Shown piece after piece: positions 37,012-45,139 of a DNA stretch of 53,871 nucleotides. Location of the stretch: the NCBI GenBank assembly GCA_903906365.1, contig CAIVKC010000049.1, positions 1-53,871 of the forward strand, in the 5' to 3' direction. The notes beneath the pieces are model-generated. The model had not been told where the DNA came from and searched no databases. It worked only from the letters and a program-made list of their open reading frames with translations. The position numbers were made by a program, and so were the translations under genes. Numbering within the stretch: position 1 is the first letter of the stretch; each line of letters begins with the position of its first letter. The stretch comes from an uncultured Bacteroidota bacterium. Its GTDB lineage: Bacteria > Bacteroidota > Bacteroidia > Chitinophagales > Chitinophagaceae.

Positions 37012-37602
37012 ATGAGTAAGAAAATAAATATTGTACAAAGCACAGCCGTTCCCCTGGATATGGAAAATGTGGATACCGATCAGATAATCCCCGCCCGTTT
37101 CCTCAAAGCAACCAGCCGCGAGGGCTTCGGGGAAAACCTGTTCAGGGACTGGAGATACGACAGCCACAACCAGCCAAAGAAGGATTTTATTTTAAACGAC
37201 CCGACCTATAGCGGCAGGATACTGGTAGCAGCCAAGAATTTTGGCTGCGGCTCCAGCCGTGAGCATGCTGCCTGGGCCATCAAGGACTATGGCTTTGATG
37301 TGGTGGTCAGCAGTTTTTTTGCGGACATTTTCAAAAGCAATGCCCTTAATAATTTTTTACTGCCCGTAACGGTCAGCGACGAATTCCTGCAAAAGATATT
37401 CCGGGCCATAGCCGGCGATCCTTCCGTGGAATTGATCGTAAGCCTCCAGGACCAGACCCTCACCATTCCTTCCCTTGGAGAAACAACCCATTTTGACATC
37501 AGCGATTATAAAAAAACCTGCCTGCTCAATGGCTACGATGACATCGATTTTTTGCTCAGCATAAAAGATGAGATTGAAGCCTTTGAAAGGTCCAGGGATT
37601 AA
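37012..37602 (+). CDS. leuD: 3-isopropylmalate dehydratase, small subunit
   Basis: The swivelling domain partner of LeuC that determines substrate recognition. [26 protein letters not shown] near the N-terminus and [42 protein letters not shown] are the two conserved LeuD blocks. The length of 196 residues is normal. The ATG is preferred to an in-frame TTG two codons upstream. It lies 20 bases after leuC. Confidence 0.96.
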   Translation: MSKKINIVQSTAVPLDMENVDTDQIIPARFLKATSREGFGENLFRDWRYDSHNQPKKDFILNDPTYSGRILVAAKNFGCGSSREHAAWAIKDYGFDVVVSSFFADIFKSNALNNFLLPVTVSDEFLQKIFRAIAGDPSVELIVSLQDQTLTIPSLGETTHFDISDYKKTCLLNGYDDIDFLLSIKDEIEAFERSRD

Positions 37603-37638
37603 AATCCATTACCCTGTTACACCCTAATTTAATATTAC

Positions 37639-38754
37639 ATGAAAAAGAACATCGTAGTCATTGAAGGAGACGGAATCGGACCGGAAGTTACCAGGCAGTC
37701 CATCAAGGTACTTAATGCCATTGCCGAACAGTATGGTCATGATTTCAATTACAGTTACCACCTCATGGGTGCTGATGCCATAGATAAAACGGGCAGTCCG
37801 CTGCCGGATGAAACCATTGAGGCTGCCCTGAACAGCGATGCCATTTTATTTGGTGCCATCGGACATCCCAAGTATGACAATGATCCCACAGCCAAGGTGA
37901 GACCCGAACAGGGGCTTCTCAAACTAAGAAAATCATTGCAGCTTTTTGCCAATATACGCCCGGTAAGCACCTATGCTTCCCTTCACCATCTTTCGCCGCT
38001 GAAGACCAAAAATATCGAAGACGTTGATTTCGTAATATACCGGGAACTAACCGGGGGGATCTATTTTGGGAAAAAGGAACTCAATGCCGAACAGACCATC
38101 GCCTCCGACGAATGCACCTATACGCGGGAAGAAATTGAACGAATCACCCATCTGGCCTTTAAACAGGCCCTCCAGAGGAGAAAAAAACTAACACTGGTTG
38201 ACAAGGCCAATGTGCTGGAAACCTCAAGGCTTTGGAGAAAAGTAGTTCAGGAGATTGCAGGCCTGTACCCGGAAGTCGCGGTGGACTTTCTTTTTGTGGA
38301 CAATGCTGCCATGCAGATTATCCTCAACCCAAAACAATTTGATGTGGTGTTGACCGAAAACATGTTCGGTGACATCATCTCCGATGAGGCCAGCGTCATC
38401 AGCGGCTCGCTGGGACTGCTGCCCTCCGCCTCCATCGGACACGGATCGGCATTGTTTGAACCCATACATGGTTCTTATCCGCAGGCAGCCGGCAAGGACA
38501 TCGCCAATCCATTGGGCTCGATTTTATCTGCAGCCATGATGCTGGACCATTTCGGACTGCTCAAGGAAGCTGCCATCATCCGGGAGGCTGTAAACTGGAC
38601 CCTGCAAAACGGATTTGTTACAAAAGATATTGATCCGGTCAATTTCTATTTTACCACTACAATCGGCGAGCTGATCAGTGACTATGTGGGCAATAAATTT
38701 CCCGGCGATATCAATAAGGCAAATATCGAGCTGAGGAAATCCACCATTATATGA
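37639..38754 (+). CDS. leuB: 3-isopropylmalate dehydrogenase
   Basis: NAD-dependent oxidative decarboxylation of 3-isopropylmalate to 2-oxoisocaproate, the last leucine-specific step before transamination. GDGIGPEV (10-17) and IRPVSTY are substrate/metal segments. ELTGGIYFG is the LeuB-type decarboxylase loop, and [12 protein letters not shown] with [20 protein letters not shown] is the NAD-binding region that separates LeuB from isocitrate dehydrogenase. The length is 371 residues. It is the last gene before the ilv control region, with no terminator of its own; any read-through transcript runs into the ilv attenuator. Confidence 0.96.
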   Translation: MKKNIVVIEGDGIGPEVTRQSIKVLNAIAEQYGHDFNYSYHLMGADAIDKTGSPLPDETIEAALNSDAILFGAIGHPKYDNDPTAKVRPEQGLLKLRKSLQLFANIRPVSTYASLHHLSPLKTKNIEDVDFVIYRELTGGIYFGKKELNAEQTIASDECTYTREEIERITHLAFKQALQRRKKLTLVDKANVLETSRLWRKVVQEIAGLYPEVAVDFLFVDNAAMQIILNPKQFDVVLTENMFGDIISDEASVISGSLGLLPSASIGHGSALFEPIHGSYPQAAGKDIANPLGSILSAAMMLDHFGLLKEAAIIREAVNWTLQNGFVTKDIDPVNFYFTTTIGELISDYVGNKFPGDINKANIELRKSTII

Positions 38755-38828
38755 AAGGAGGCTGATGGCCGGAGTCGCAGGAATTCCTTGAAGGATATAA
38801 TAACTATTCGGGGGTAGCAAGAAAGTTC

Positions 38829-38859
38829 TTTGTTTATTGGATGGCTGGACGTATATTCG
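38829..38859 (+). promoter_or_regulatory. Promoter of the ilv leader and ilvE operon
   Basis: TTTG (38829-38832) and TATATTCG (38852-38859) are separated by exactly 19 bases. This is a full -33 match and a -7 match at seven of eight positions to the Bacteroidota consensus. The expected start of transcription is near 38866, about a dozen bases before the leader-peptide ATG, which explains the absence of room for a Shine-Dalgarno site. Confidence 0.65.
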
Positions 38860-38877
38860 CGGTACAACTCTTTGTTC

Positions 38878-38976
38878 ATGGTCAATCGCAGTATACATAA
38901 TATAATCACCTTCGTGCCAGCCCTGCTGGTGGTGGTGGTCATTATTATTCCTGCCATTCCGGGAGGAGGTTGTTAG
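38878..38976 (+). CDS. Leader peptide of the ilv attenuator (32 residues)
   Basis: A short open frame whose translation, not its product, is the likely function. Fifteen of 32 residues are branched-chain amino acids, and residues 16-24 read LLVVVVIII without interruption (codons at 38923-38949), so all three end products of the operon are sensed. Low charged Leu-, Val- or Ile-tRNA would stall the ribosome there. The run ends PAIPGGGC before a TAG stop. Its length and its VVVIIIP core are strikingly like the Escherichia coli ilvGMEDA leader peptide as I remember it, although the flanking sequence differs. The stop codon lies inside the antiterminator fold, as attenuation requires. Confidence 0.85.
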   Translation: MVNRSIHNIITFVPALLVVVVIIIPAIPGGGC

Positions 38977-39017
38977 AGTATACTATAAAGACAAAATATA
39001 CTAAGCGGCCCGCCTCC
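38962..39017 (+). promoter_or_regulatory. Antiterminator structure of the ilv attenuator
   Basis: GGAGGAGG (38962-38969) can pair with CCGCCTCC (39010-39017) at seven of eight positions. Nested inside, AGTATA (38977-38982) pairs with TATACT (38997-39002), six of six. Forming this fold takes away the left arm of the terminator. A ribosome stalled on the Val/Ile codons would leave 38962 onward free, so the antiterminator forms. A ribosome reaching the stop codon at 38974-38976 would cover it. Confidence 0.65.
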
Positions 39018-39040
39018 AAAAAGGCGGGTCGCTTTTTTTT
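39004..39040 (+). terminator. Attenuator terminator in front of ilvE
   Basis: AGCGGCCCGCC (39004-39014) and GGCGGGTCGCT (39023-39033) pair over 11 positions with one G-T wobble, around an eight-base loop TCCAAAAA, followed by a run of eight Ts. It lies 28 bases after the leader stop and 31 bases before the ilvE ATG, so it stops transcription before the operon unless the antiterminator forms. Confidence 0.85.
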
Positions 39041-39071
39041 GCCTATCCTTAAAAAAATAAAAAAATTTAAT

Positions 39072-39965
39072 ATGGCATACTATAACGAGCATACAATTCT
39101 ATACCTCAATGGTGAATTTGTAAAGGCTTCCGAAGCTAAAACAGATTTTTACAGTCAGTCACTTCACTATGGATATGCTGTATTTGAAGGTATACGCTCC
39201 TACCGCACAGCTTCCGGGGCAACCAAAATTTTTAAGGCGGAGGCCCATTTTGACAGGCTGAGACGCTCGGCACTGGCACTGAACATGCCCTATACCTACA
39301 GCAGCCTTGCCCTGGAAGAGGCTACCTATGAACTCCTGCGACTCAATAACCTGCAGGACGCCTATATCCGTCCGCTGGTATACGCGCCGGCCAATATGAG
39401 TTTTAACCTGAATAAGGAATCCTTCATCGCAATTGAAGTATGGGAGATGGCTCCGTTCCTGGGCGACAAACTGCTCAGAGTGATGACTTCCGGTTTCCAG
39501 CGGCCCAATCCCCGGGGATTCCGCATCGAAGCAAAGGCCACCGGCCACTATGTGAATTCCATACTGGCCAGCCAGGAAGCCAAGGCCGCAGGATTTGACG
39601 AGGCACTGCTGACCGATATGAATGGCCAGGTAGCGGAGGGTCCGGGGGCCAATGTATTCTTTGAAAAGGATGGCAAGCTCTTTACGCCCCCGGCAGGCAA
39701 TATCCTTCCCGGCATTACACGGGCCACCGTAAAGGAAATTTGTCTGGAACTGGGCATTGAGGTGGAAGAAAAATTATTTAGCGTCGAAGAACTCAAGGGT
39801 GCCGATGCGGCCTTTTTTTGCGGTACCGCCGCAGAGGTGATCGGATGGGACTCCCTTGATGAGAGCGTATTTCCGATCAAATGGAATGAGACAGTCAGCA
39901 GACGCATCCAGCTGGCCTATGGTAACCTGGTCAAAGAAAAGCAGGAGTTGCCACAGTTGGCCTGA
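39072..39965 (+). CDS. ilvE: Branched-chain amino acid aminotransferase
   Basis: A PLP class IV aminotransferase that makes valine, leucine and isoleucine from their 2-oxo acids with glutamate as donor. LHYGYAVFEGIRSYRT (31-46) and the PLP-lysine K155 in EAKATGHYVNS are diagnostic; EGPGANVFF and LPGITRATV are the phosphate-binding parts of class IV enzymes. The length is 297 residues. The ATG at 39072 is the start used by homologues (MAYYNEHTILYLNGEFV); the frame is open upstream but that stretch is the attenuator terminator. It is the first gene after the attenuator and heads the ilv operon. Confidence 0.95.
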   Translation: MAYYNEHTILYLNGEFVKASEAKTDFYSQSLHYGYAVFEGIRSYRTASGATKIFKAEAHFDRLRRSALALNMPYTYSSLALEEATYELLRLNNLQDAYIRPLVYAPANMSFNLNKESFIAIEVWEMAPFLGDKLLRVMTSGFQRPNPRGFRIEAKATGHYVNSILASQEAKAAGFDEALLTDMNGQVAEGPGANVFFEKDGKLFTPPAGNILPGITRATVKEICLELGIEVEEKLFSVEELKGADAAFFCGTAAEVIGWDSLDESVFPIKWNETVSRRIQLAYGNLVKEKQELPQLA

Positions 39966-40045
39966 TATGATAAGATTGACCGGCCCCCGCTTATACCAGG
40001 GAGCAGGAAAGGAAAAATGAATCAACAGCTAAAACACCACCATAC

Positions 40046-41728
40046 ATGTCGAACGAATTGAACAAATACAGCAGGACATTAACCCAGGACGAAACCCAGC
40101 CTGGCGCCCAGGCCATGCTTTACGCCATTGGCTTTAAGGACGAAGATTTCAAAAAAGCCCAGGTGGGTATTGCCAGCATGGGCTGGGATGGCAACCCCTG
40201 CAACATGCACCTCAATGACCTGGCGAAATCAGTCAAGGAAAGTGTCAATAAAGAGGACCTGGTGGGCCTGATTTTCCACACCATCGGGGTAAGTGACGGC
40301 ATATCCATGGGAACCGACGGCATGCGTTATTCGCTGGTCAGCAGGGACATCATTGCCGACAGCATTGAAACCAATGCGGGGGCCCAGTATTACGACGCCA
40401 TTGTTACCATACCCGGATGTGATAAGAATATGCCGGGATCGATCATGGCAATGGGAAGGCTGAACCGTCCCGGGATCATGTTATATGGGGGTACCATTGC
40501 GCCTGGCCATTATAAGGGGCAGGACCTCAATTTGGTCTCCGCTTTTGAAGCGATGGGTCAAAAAATAGCCGGTCAGATGGATGAAGCCGACTTCCGGGGT
40601 ATTGTCCGAAACAGCTGCCCGGGAGCCGGAGCCTGCGGTGGTATGTATACGGCCAATACCATGGCCAGCGCCATTGAAGCGCTCGGCATGAGTCTCCCCT
40701 ACTCCTCCTCCAACCCGGCACTGAGCACCGATAAACAATTGGAATGCCAGGCCATGGGTGCCGCCATCCGGCTGCTGCTGGAAAAAGACATTAAGCCCAG
40801 GGACATCATGACCCGAAAGGCATTTGAAAATGCGATCACCGTAGTGATGGTTCTGGGCGGATCCACCAACGCAGTACTGCATCTTATCGCGATGGCAAAG
40901 AGCGTGGGCATTCCCCTGACCCAGGATGATTTCCAGGCCATCAGCAACAGGGTACCCGTGCTGGCTGATTTCAAACCCTCCGGAAAATACCTCATGGAGG
41001 ACCTTCATCAATTCGGCGGGGTGCCTGCCGTAATGAAATACCTGCTGAAAAACGGAATGCTTCACGCAGACTGTCTTACGGTCACCGGAAAGACCCTCGC
41101 AGAAAACCTGGCTTCAGCACCTGACCTGGATTTTGACAAACAAAAGATCATCATGCCCCTTGATAAACCCCTGAAGGCAACCGGTCATCTGCAAATACTC
41201 TACGGAAACCTGGCCGAAGGCGGCAGTGTGGCCAAAATAAGCGGTAAGGAAGGGGAGCGTTTTGAAGGAACAGCACGCGTCTTTGACGGGGAGCACGAAC
41301 TCATTCATGGCATCCAGTCCGGCAGGGTGCATGCGGGAGATGTGGTCGTAATCAGAAATATCGGGCCAAAAGGGGCGCCGGGTATGCCCGAAATGCTCAA
41401 GCCCACGGGTGCCATCATCGGTGCGGGTCTGGGAAAAACGGTGGCACTCATCACGGATGCCAGGTTTTCAGGCGGCACCCATGGTTTTGTGGTAGGTCAC
41501 ATCACGCCGGAGGCCTACGATGGCGGACTCATAGCCCTGGTGGAGGATAATGACATCATTGAAATTGATGCCACTAAAAATACCCTCACCCTGAAAGTGG
41601 ATGAGGCCGTGCTGGCGGAAAGAAGAAAGCACTGGAAGCAGCCTCCGCTCAAAGCGACCAACGGGGTACTTTTCAAATACGCCAAACTGGTCAAAACAGC
41701 CGCCGACGGCTGTGTTACCGACGAATGA
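40046..41728 (+). CDS. ilvD: Dihydroxy-acid dehydratase
   Basis: Dehydrates 2,3-dihydroxyisovalerate and 2,3-dihydroxy-3-methylvalerate to the 2-oxo acids. The Fe-S cluster ligands are C52 (NPCN), C125 (PGCDKNMPG) and C197 ([12 protein letters not shown]), the IlvD/Edd family pattern. The C-terminal [28 protein letters not shown] is the other conserved block. The length of 560 residues matches the shorter IlvD type thought to carry a [2Fe-2S] cluster. It follows ilvE by 80 bases in the same direction. Confidence 0.96.
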   Translation: MSNELNKYSRTLTQDETQPGAQAMLYAIGFKDEDFKKAQVGIASMGWDGNPCNMHLNDLAKSVKESVNKEDLVGLIFHTIGVSDGISMGTDGMRYSLVSRDIIADSIETNAGAQYYDAIVTIPGCDKNMPGSIMAMGRLNRPGIMLYGGTIAPGHYKGQDLNLVSAFEAMGQKIAGQMDEADFRGIVRNSCPGAGACGGMYTANTMASAIEALGMSLPYSSSNPALSTDKQLECQAMGAAIRLLLEKDIKPRDIMTRKAFENAITVVMVLGGSTNAVLHLIAMAKSVGIPLTQDDFQAISNRVPVLADFKPSGKYLMEDLHQFGGVPAVMKYLLKNGMLHADCLTVTGKTLAENLASAPDLDFDKQKIIMPLDKPLKATGHLQILYGNLAEGGSVAKISGKEGERFEGTARVFDGEHELIHGIQSGRVHAGDVVVIRNIGPKGAPGMPEMLKPTGAIIGAGLGKTVALITDARFSGGTHGFVVGHITPEAYDGGLIALVEDNDIIEIDATKNTLTLKVDEAVLAERRKHWKQPPLKATNGVLFKYAKLVKTAADGCVTDE

Positions 41729-41824
41729 TGCGGCTGCAGGTCTGTGGACCTTTGCCCGTTGAAAATATTAAACTTTGATTGTTCATGTCCTGGCCCCCTG
41801 CAGGGGAACAGAAAAATTTAAAAT

Positions 41825-43570
41825 ATGAATACGCTAGAAATCGCCCCCGAAAAAATCGCCCTCCCCAAGAAGCCCGCCACCCGTCCGGTCAGCGGATCGG
41901 TCGCTGTACTGGAAGCCTTTCTGGCTGAAGGGGTGGAAACCATTTTCGGTTATCCGGGTGGTGCCATCATGCCCATCTATGATGCCCTCTACGATTACCA
42001 GGAAAAACTGAAGCATATCCTGGTACGCCATGAACAGGGTGCCATCCATGCGGCCCAGGGATTTGCCCGTTCCTCCGGTAAGGTCGGTGTGGTATTTGCC
42101 ACCAGCGGCCCGGGAGCCACCAACCTGGTAACAGGACTGGCTGATGCGCAAATAGACAGCACCCCGCTGGTCTGCATTACCGGTCAGGTATATGCCCACC
42201 TGCTGGGAACCGATGCCTTCCAGGAAACAGACGTAATCAACATTACTACCCCGGTCACCAAATGGAATTACCAGGTAACCGATGCCACGGAGATTCCAGC
42301 CGTGCTGGCCAAGGCCTTTTATATCGCAAAGAGCGGCCGACCGGGTCCTGTGCTTATCGATATTACCAAAAACGCCCAGTTGCAGCAATTCGAATACGAG
42401 GGTTACACTCCCTGTGACCACATAAGAAGCTACAGACCCAAACCCATCGTGCGCAAGGAATACGTAGCCCAGGCCGCCGCCCTGATCAATGAGGCCAAAA
42501 AGCCATTTGTACTCTTTGGCCAGGGTGTTATCCTGGGTAAGGCGGAAAAAGAATTCAAGGCTTTTTTGGAAAAAAGCGGCATCCCGGCTGCCTGGACCAT
42601 CCTGGGACTGAGCGCCCTGCCCTCCGACCATCCCCTCAATGTGGGCATGCTGGGCATGCATGGCAATTATGGGCCCAATGTGCTGACCAACGAGTGCGAT
42701 GTGCTCATTGCCGTTGGTATGCGCTTCGATGACAGGGTAACCGGCCGGCTGGACAAATATGCCAAACAGGCGAAGGTCATTCATCTTGACATTGATCCCT
42801 GCGAAATAGACAAGAATGTAAAGACCACCGTGGGAATATGGGGCGACTGCAAAGAGACCCTTCCGCTGCTTACCGAACTGGTGAATGCAAAAACCCATCC
42901 GGAATGGCTGCAGAAATTCAGGGATTACCAGGAACAGGAAAACCAGGCCGTCATCAATAAGGAACTTCGTCCGGGATCCACAGAGATGACCATGGGCGAG
43001 GTGATCAATGTCCTCAATGAGATAACCGGCGGGGATGCCATTATTGTCACCGATGTAGGCCAGCACCAGATGGTGGCCTGCCGGTACGCGAAATTCAATG
43101 AGTCCAGGAGTAATATCACCTCCGGCGGACTCGGTACGATGGGATTTGCCCTGCCTGCGGCCATCGGTGCCAAATTTGGGGCAGAAAAACGCACGGTGGT
43201 AGCCATCATCGGGGACGGAGGGTTTCAGATGACACTGCAGGAACTCGGTACCATCATGCAGAGCGGCATCGATGTGAAGATTATAATACTCAACAACCAT
43301 TTTCTGGGCATGGTGCGTCAATGGCAGCAGCTCTTTCATGACAAACGCTATTCCTTCGTGGATATAGCCAGCCCGGACTTCGTGATGCTGGCCAAAGCCT
43401 ACGGCATTGACGGAATGCACGTTTCCGACAGGCAGGACCTGCGGGAAGCGCTGACCACCATGCTCCTGCACCCGGCTTCCTATTTGCTGGAAGTGAAGGT
43501 TGGAAAGGAAAACAACGTTTTCCCCATGGTGCCCCAGGGATGCAGTGTTTCTGAAATAAGGCTGAGCTGA
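41825..43570 (+). CDS. ilvB: Acetolactate synthase, large (catalytic) subunit
   Basis: A ThDP-dependent enzyme that condenses pyruvate with pyruvate or 2-oxobutyrate, the first common step to valine/leucine and isoleucine. E70 in VRHEQGA activates the cofactor. GDGGF (463-467) to LNN is the ThDP/Mg2+ motif. VIAVGMRFDDRVTG lies in the middle FAD-binding domain, and MVRQWQ near residue 499 is typical of true AHAS. The length is 581 residues. A 96-base gap separates it from ilvD. Its regulatory subunit gene ilvN is not adjacent but one gene further on. Confidence 0.96.
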   Translation: MNTLEIAPEKIALPKKPATRPVSGSVAVLEAFLAEGVETIFGYPGGAIMPIYDALYDYQEKLKHILVRHEQGAIHAAQGFARSSGKVGVVFATSGPGATNLVTGLADAQIDSTPLVCITGQVYAHLLGTDAFQETDVINITTPVTKWNYQVTDATEIPAVLAKAFYIAKSGRPGPVLIDITKNAQLQQFEYEGYTPCDHIRSYRPKPIVRKEYVAQAAALINEAKKPFVLFGQGVILGKAEKEFKAFLEKSGIPAAWTILGLSALPSDHPLNVGMLGMHGNYGPNVLTNECDVLIAVGMRFDDRVTGRLDKYAKQAKVIHLDIDPCEIDKNVKTTVGIWGDCKETLPLLTELVNAKTHPEWLQKFRDYQEQENQAVINKELRPGSTEMTMGEVINVLNEITGGDAIIVTDVGQHQMVACRYAKFNESRSNITSGGLGTMGFALPAAIGAKFGAEKRTVVAIIGDGGFQMTLQELGTIMQSGIDVKIIILNNHFLGMVRQWQQLFHDKRYSFVDIASPDFVMLAKAYGIDGMHVSDRQDLREALTTMLLHPASYLLEVKVGKENNVFPMVPQGCSVSEIRLS

Positions 43571-43602
43571 TCCAATTTTCACAGGAGGGCCAATAATAAG
43601 AC

Positions 43603-44388
43603 ATGAGCACACTGACAGACATAAAATGGAATGCGAAACTCTACGACGACAAACATGCTTTTGTCTTCAAGTACGGGGAAGACCTGGTAGACATGCTGGC
43701 CCCCAGACCCGGAGAGCGCATCCTTGATTTGGGATGCGGCACCGGCTATCTCTCGGACCTGATCGCCCGCAGCGGCGCCCTGGTCACCGGCATAGACAAT
43801 TCGGAGGCCATGATAGCAAAGGCCAAAGAGGCCTACCCCGAAGGTGACTTCCGGGTGATGGCTGCAACGGCCATTGCCTTTGACCAACCCTTTGACGCCG
43901 TTTTTTCCAATGCAGTCCTTCACTGGGTAACTGAAGCCCGAAAGGCAGCCGCTTCCATGGCTGGCTGTTTAAAAACCGGTGGCAGGCTGGTGCTGGAAAT
44001 GGGCGGCAAGGACAATGTAGAAGGGATCGTATCTGCCACCAGGGCCGTACTTTCCAGATATGGATACCACGATCAGGCAGCCAGGGAAGTATGGTATTTT
44101 CCATCCCTTGGCCAATACGCGGAATTACTGGAGAGCCAGGGTTTTCGGATAACCTATGCTTCCCATTATGACAGGGAAACGCCTCTTCAGGATTCCAAGA
44201 ATGGAATTAAGGATTGGCTGGGGATGTTTGGAGAGAACTTTTTCAGGCAAATTCCCCCCCGGGAAGACCTGGAGCCTATACTCGAAGACATTCAAACCCG
44301 GCTTCGGCCTTCCCATTTCCGGGAAGGTTGCTGGTGGGCAGATTATAAACGCCTGCGGATAGTCGCAATTAAACAACCATCTAAATAA
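43603..44388 (+). CDS. Class I SAM-dependent methyltransferase inside the ilv operon
   Basis: A 261-residue cytoplasmic methyltransferase. LDLGCGTGYL (41-50) is motif I, which binds SAM; D65 in TGIDNS is the acidic residue for the ribose. DAVFSNAVLHWV is motif IV and resembles trans-aconitate methyltransferase (Tam) and related small-acid or biotin-pathway methyltransferases. The last 80 residues are a lid domain. It sits between ilvB and ilvN (32 and 27 bases away), so it is very probably co-transcribed with them. A small carboxylic acid substrate made in this pathway, such as isopropylmalate or an aconitate analogue, is a guess only. Confidence 0.85.
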   Translation: MSTLTDIKWNAKLYDDKHAFVFKYGEDLVDMLAPRPGERILDLGCGTGYLSDLIARSGALVTGIDNSEAMIAKAKEAYPEGDFRVMAATAIAFDQPFDAVFSNAVLHWVTEARKAAASMAGCLKTGGRLVLEMGGKDNVEGIVSATRAVLSRYGYHDQAAREVWYFPSLGQYAELLESQGFRITYASHYDRETPLQDSKNGIKDWLGMFGENFFRQIPPREDLEPILEDIQTRLRPSHFREGCWWADYKRLRIVAIKQPSK

Positions 44389-44409
44389 CTCCCTGTTGGG
44401 AGTCGGAGG
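44388..44409 (+). promoter_or_regulatory. Hairpin and strong ribosome-binding site before ilvN
   Basis: ACTCCC/GGGAGT (44388-44403) form a six-base-pair hairpin with a TGTT loop. Directly after it comes GGAGG (44405-44409), six bases before the ilvN ATG. Such a full Shine-Dalgarno sequence is rare in this window. The hairpin starts at the methyltransferase stop codon, which could help set separate translation of ilvN. Confidence 0.5.
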
Positions 44410-44415
44410 AGCATT

Positions 44416-45003
44416 ATGAAACAGGAATATACCATCACCGTTTACACCGAAAACCAGATCGGGTTACTCAACCGGATTGCCATTATATTTTCCAGGCGTA
44501 AAATCAATGTGGAAAGCCTCAACACATCCCCCTCGGAAATTGAAGGCATCCACCGCTTTACCATAGTAATCAATGAGGTGGAGGATGTTGTAAAGAAACT
44601 GGCCCGACAAATAGAAAAGCAGGTGGAAGTCCTAAAGGCTTATTACAATACCAATGAGCAGATCATCTGGCAGGAACTGGCCCTTTACAAGGTTCCCACC
44701 GATGTGATAGCTGAAAAGGTGAAGGTGGAAAGACTGCTCAGAGAACATGGCGCAAGGGCGGTGGTTATTCGCAAGGATTATACCGTTTTTGAGGCCACCG
44801 GGCAGCGGGAAGAAACCGACAAACTGGTGGAGGTGCTGGAACCTTACGGACTCATTGAATTTGTGCGCAGTGCAAGGGTGGCCATCATCAAAGACAGCCA
44901 TGGATTTCATGAAAAGATCAAAGAATTTGAGCGGGAAAAACCCGGGGCTGAGGTCATTGAAAATGAATACCTGGACAAGCAGGCCGAGGTATTTTCGATG
45001 TAA
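44416..45003 (+). CDS. ilvN: Acetolactate synthase, small (regulatory) subunit
   Basis: Binds valine and boosts and feedback-controls the IlvB catalytic subunit. The N-terminal ACT domain covers about 3-78 (YTITVYTENQIGLLNRIAIIFSRRKINVESLNTS, where the GLLNR loop binds the effector). The second, ferredoxin-like C-terminal domain covers about 85-180 (ELALYKVPTDV, then AVVIRKDYTVFEATGQREETDKLVEVLEPYGLIEFVRSARVAI). The length of 195 residues is the usual Bacteroidota size, a little longer than the enterobacterial forms. Confidence 0.95.
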   Translation: MKQEYTITVYTENQIGLLNRIAIIFSRRKINVESLNTSPSEIEGIHRFTIVINEVEDVVKKLARQIEKQVEVLKAYYNTNEQIIWQELALYKVPTDVIAEKVKVERLLREHGARAVVIRKDYTVFEATGQREETDKLVEVLEPYGLIEFVRSARVAIIKDSHGFHEKIKEFEREKPGAEVIENEYLDKQAEVFSM

Positions 45004-45066
45004 GGAGATCCACTGTTGTACTCATGAACAAAGGGTGAGCCGGTCACCGTTAACTAAAAAAGCAAA

Positions 45067-45097
45067 GCCTGCCAGCCCGCAAAAAGGGGCGGCAGGT
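45067..45097 (+). repeat. Inverted repeat (hairpin) between ilvN and ilvC
   Basis: CCTGCC/GGCAGG outer arms and GCCC/GGGC inner arms pair over ten positions with one bulged A, closing an A-rich loop. The repeat is followed by an A-rich stretch, not by a T tract, so it does not look like a terminator on the plus strand. It lies 42 bases before the ilvC ATG. Confidence 0.6.
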
Positions 45098-45139
45098 GCA
45101 GATAAATATAAAAACTAAAAAAACACAAACAAAACCAAC

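Noticed and set aside
38970-39071. An N-terminally extended ilvE starting inside the attenuator
   Set aside because: The extension is encoded by the terminator hairpin and T tract and has no counterpart in aminotransferase family members, which begin at the ATG at 39072.
41795-41806. Palindrome CCCCTGCAGGGG before ilvB as a regulatory hairpin
   Set aside because: Only a four-pair stem is possible with a four-base loop, too weak to call without conservation data.
41834-43612. A very long open frame (592 codons) on the minus strand opposite ilvB
   Set aside because: It mirrors the codon pattern of ilvB, has no recognisable domain, and its sequence is rich in His, Gly and Gln in the way antisense frames of GC-biased genes are.
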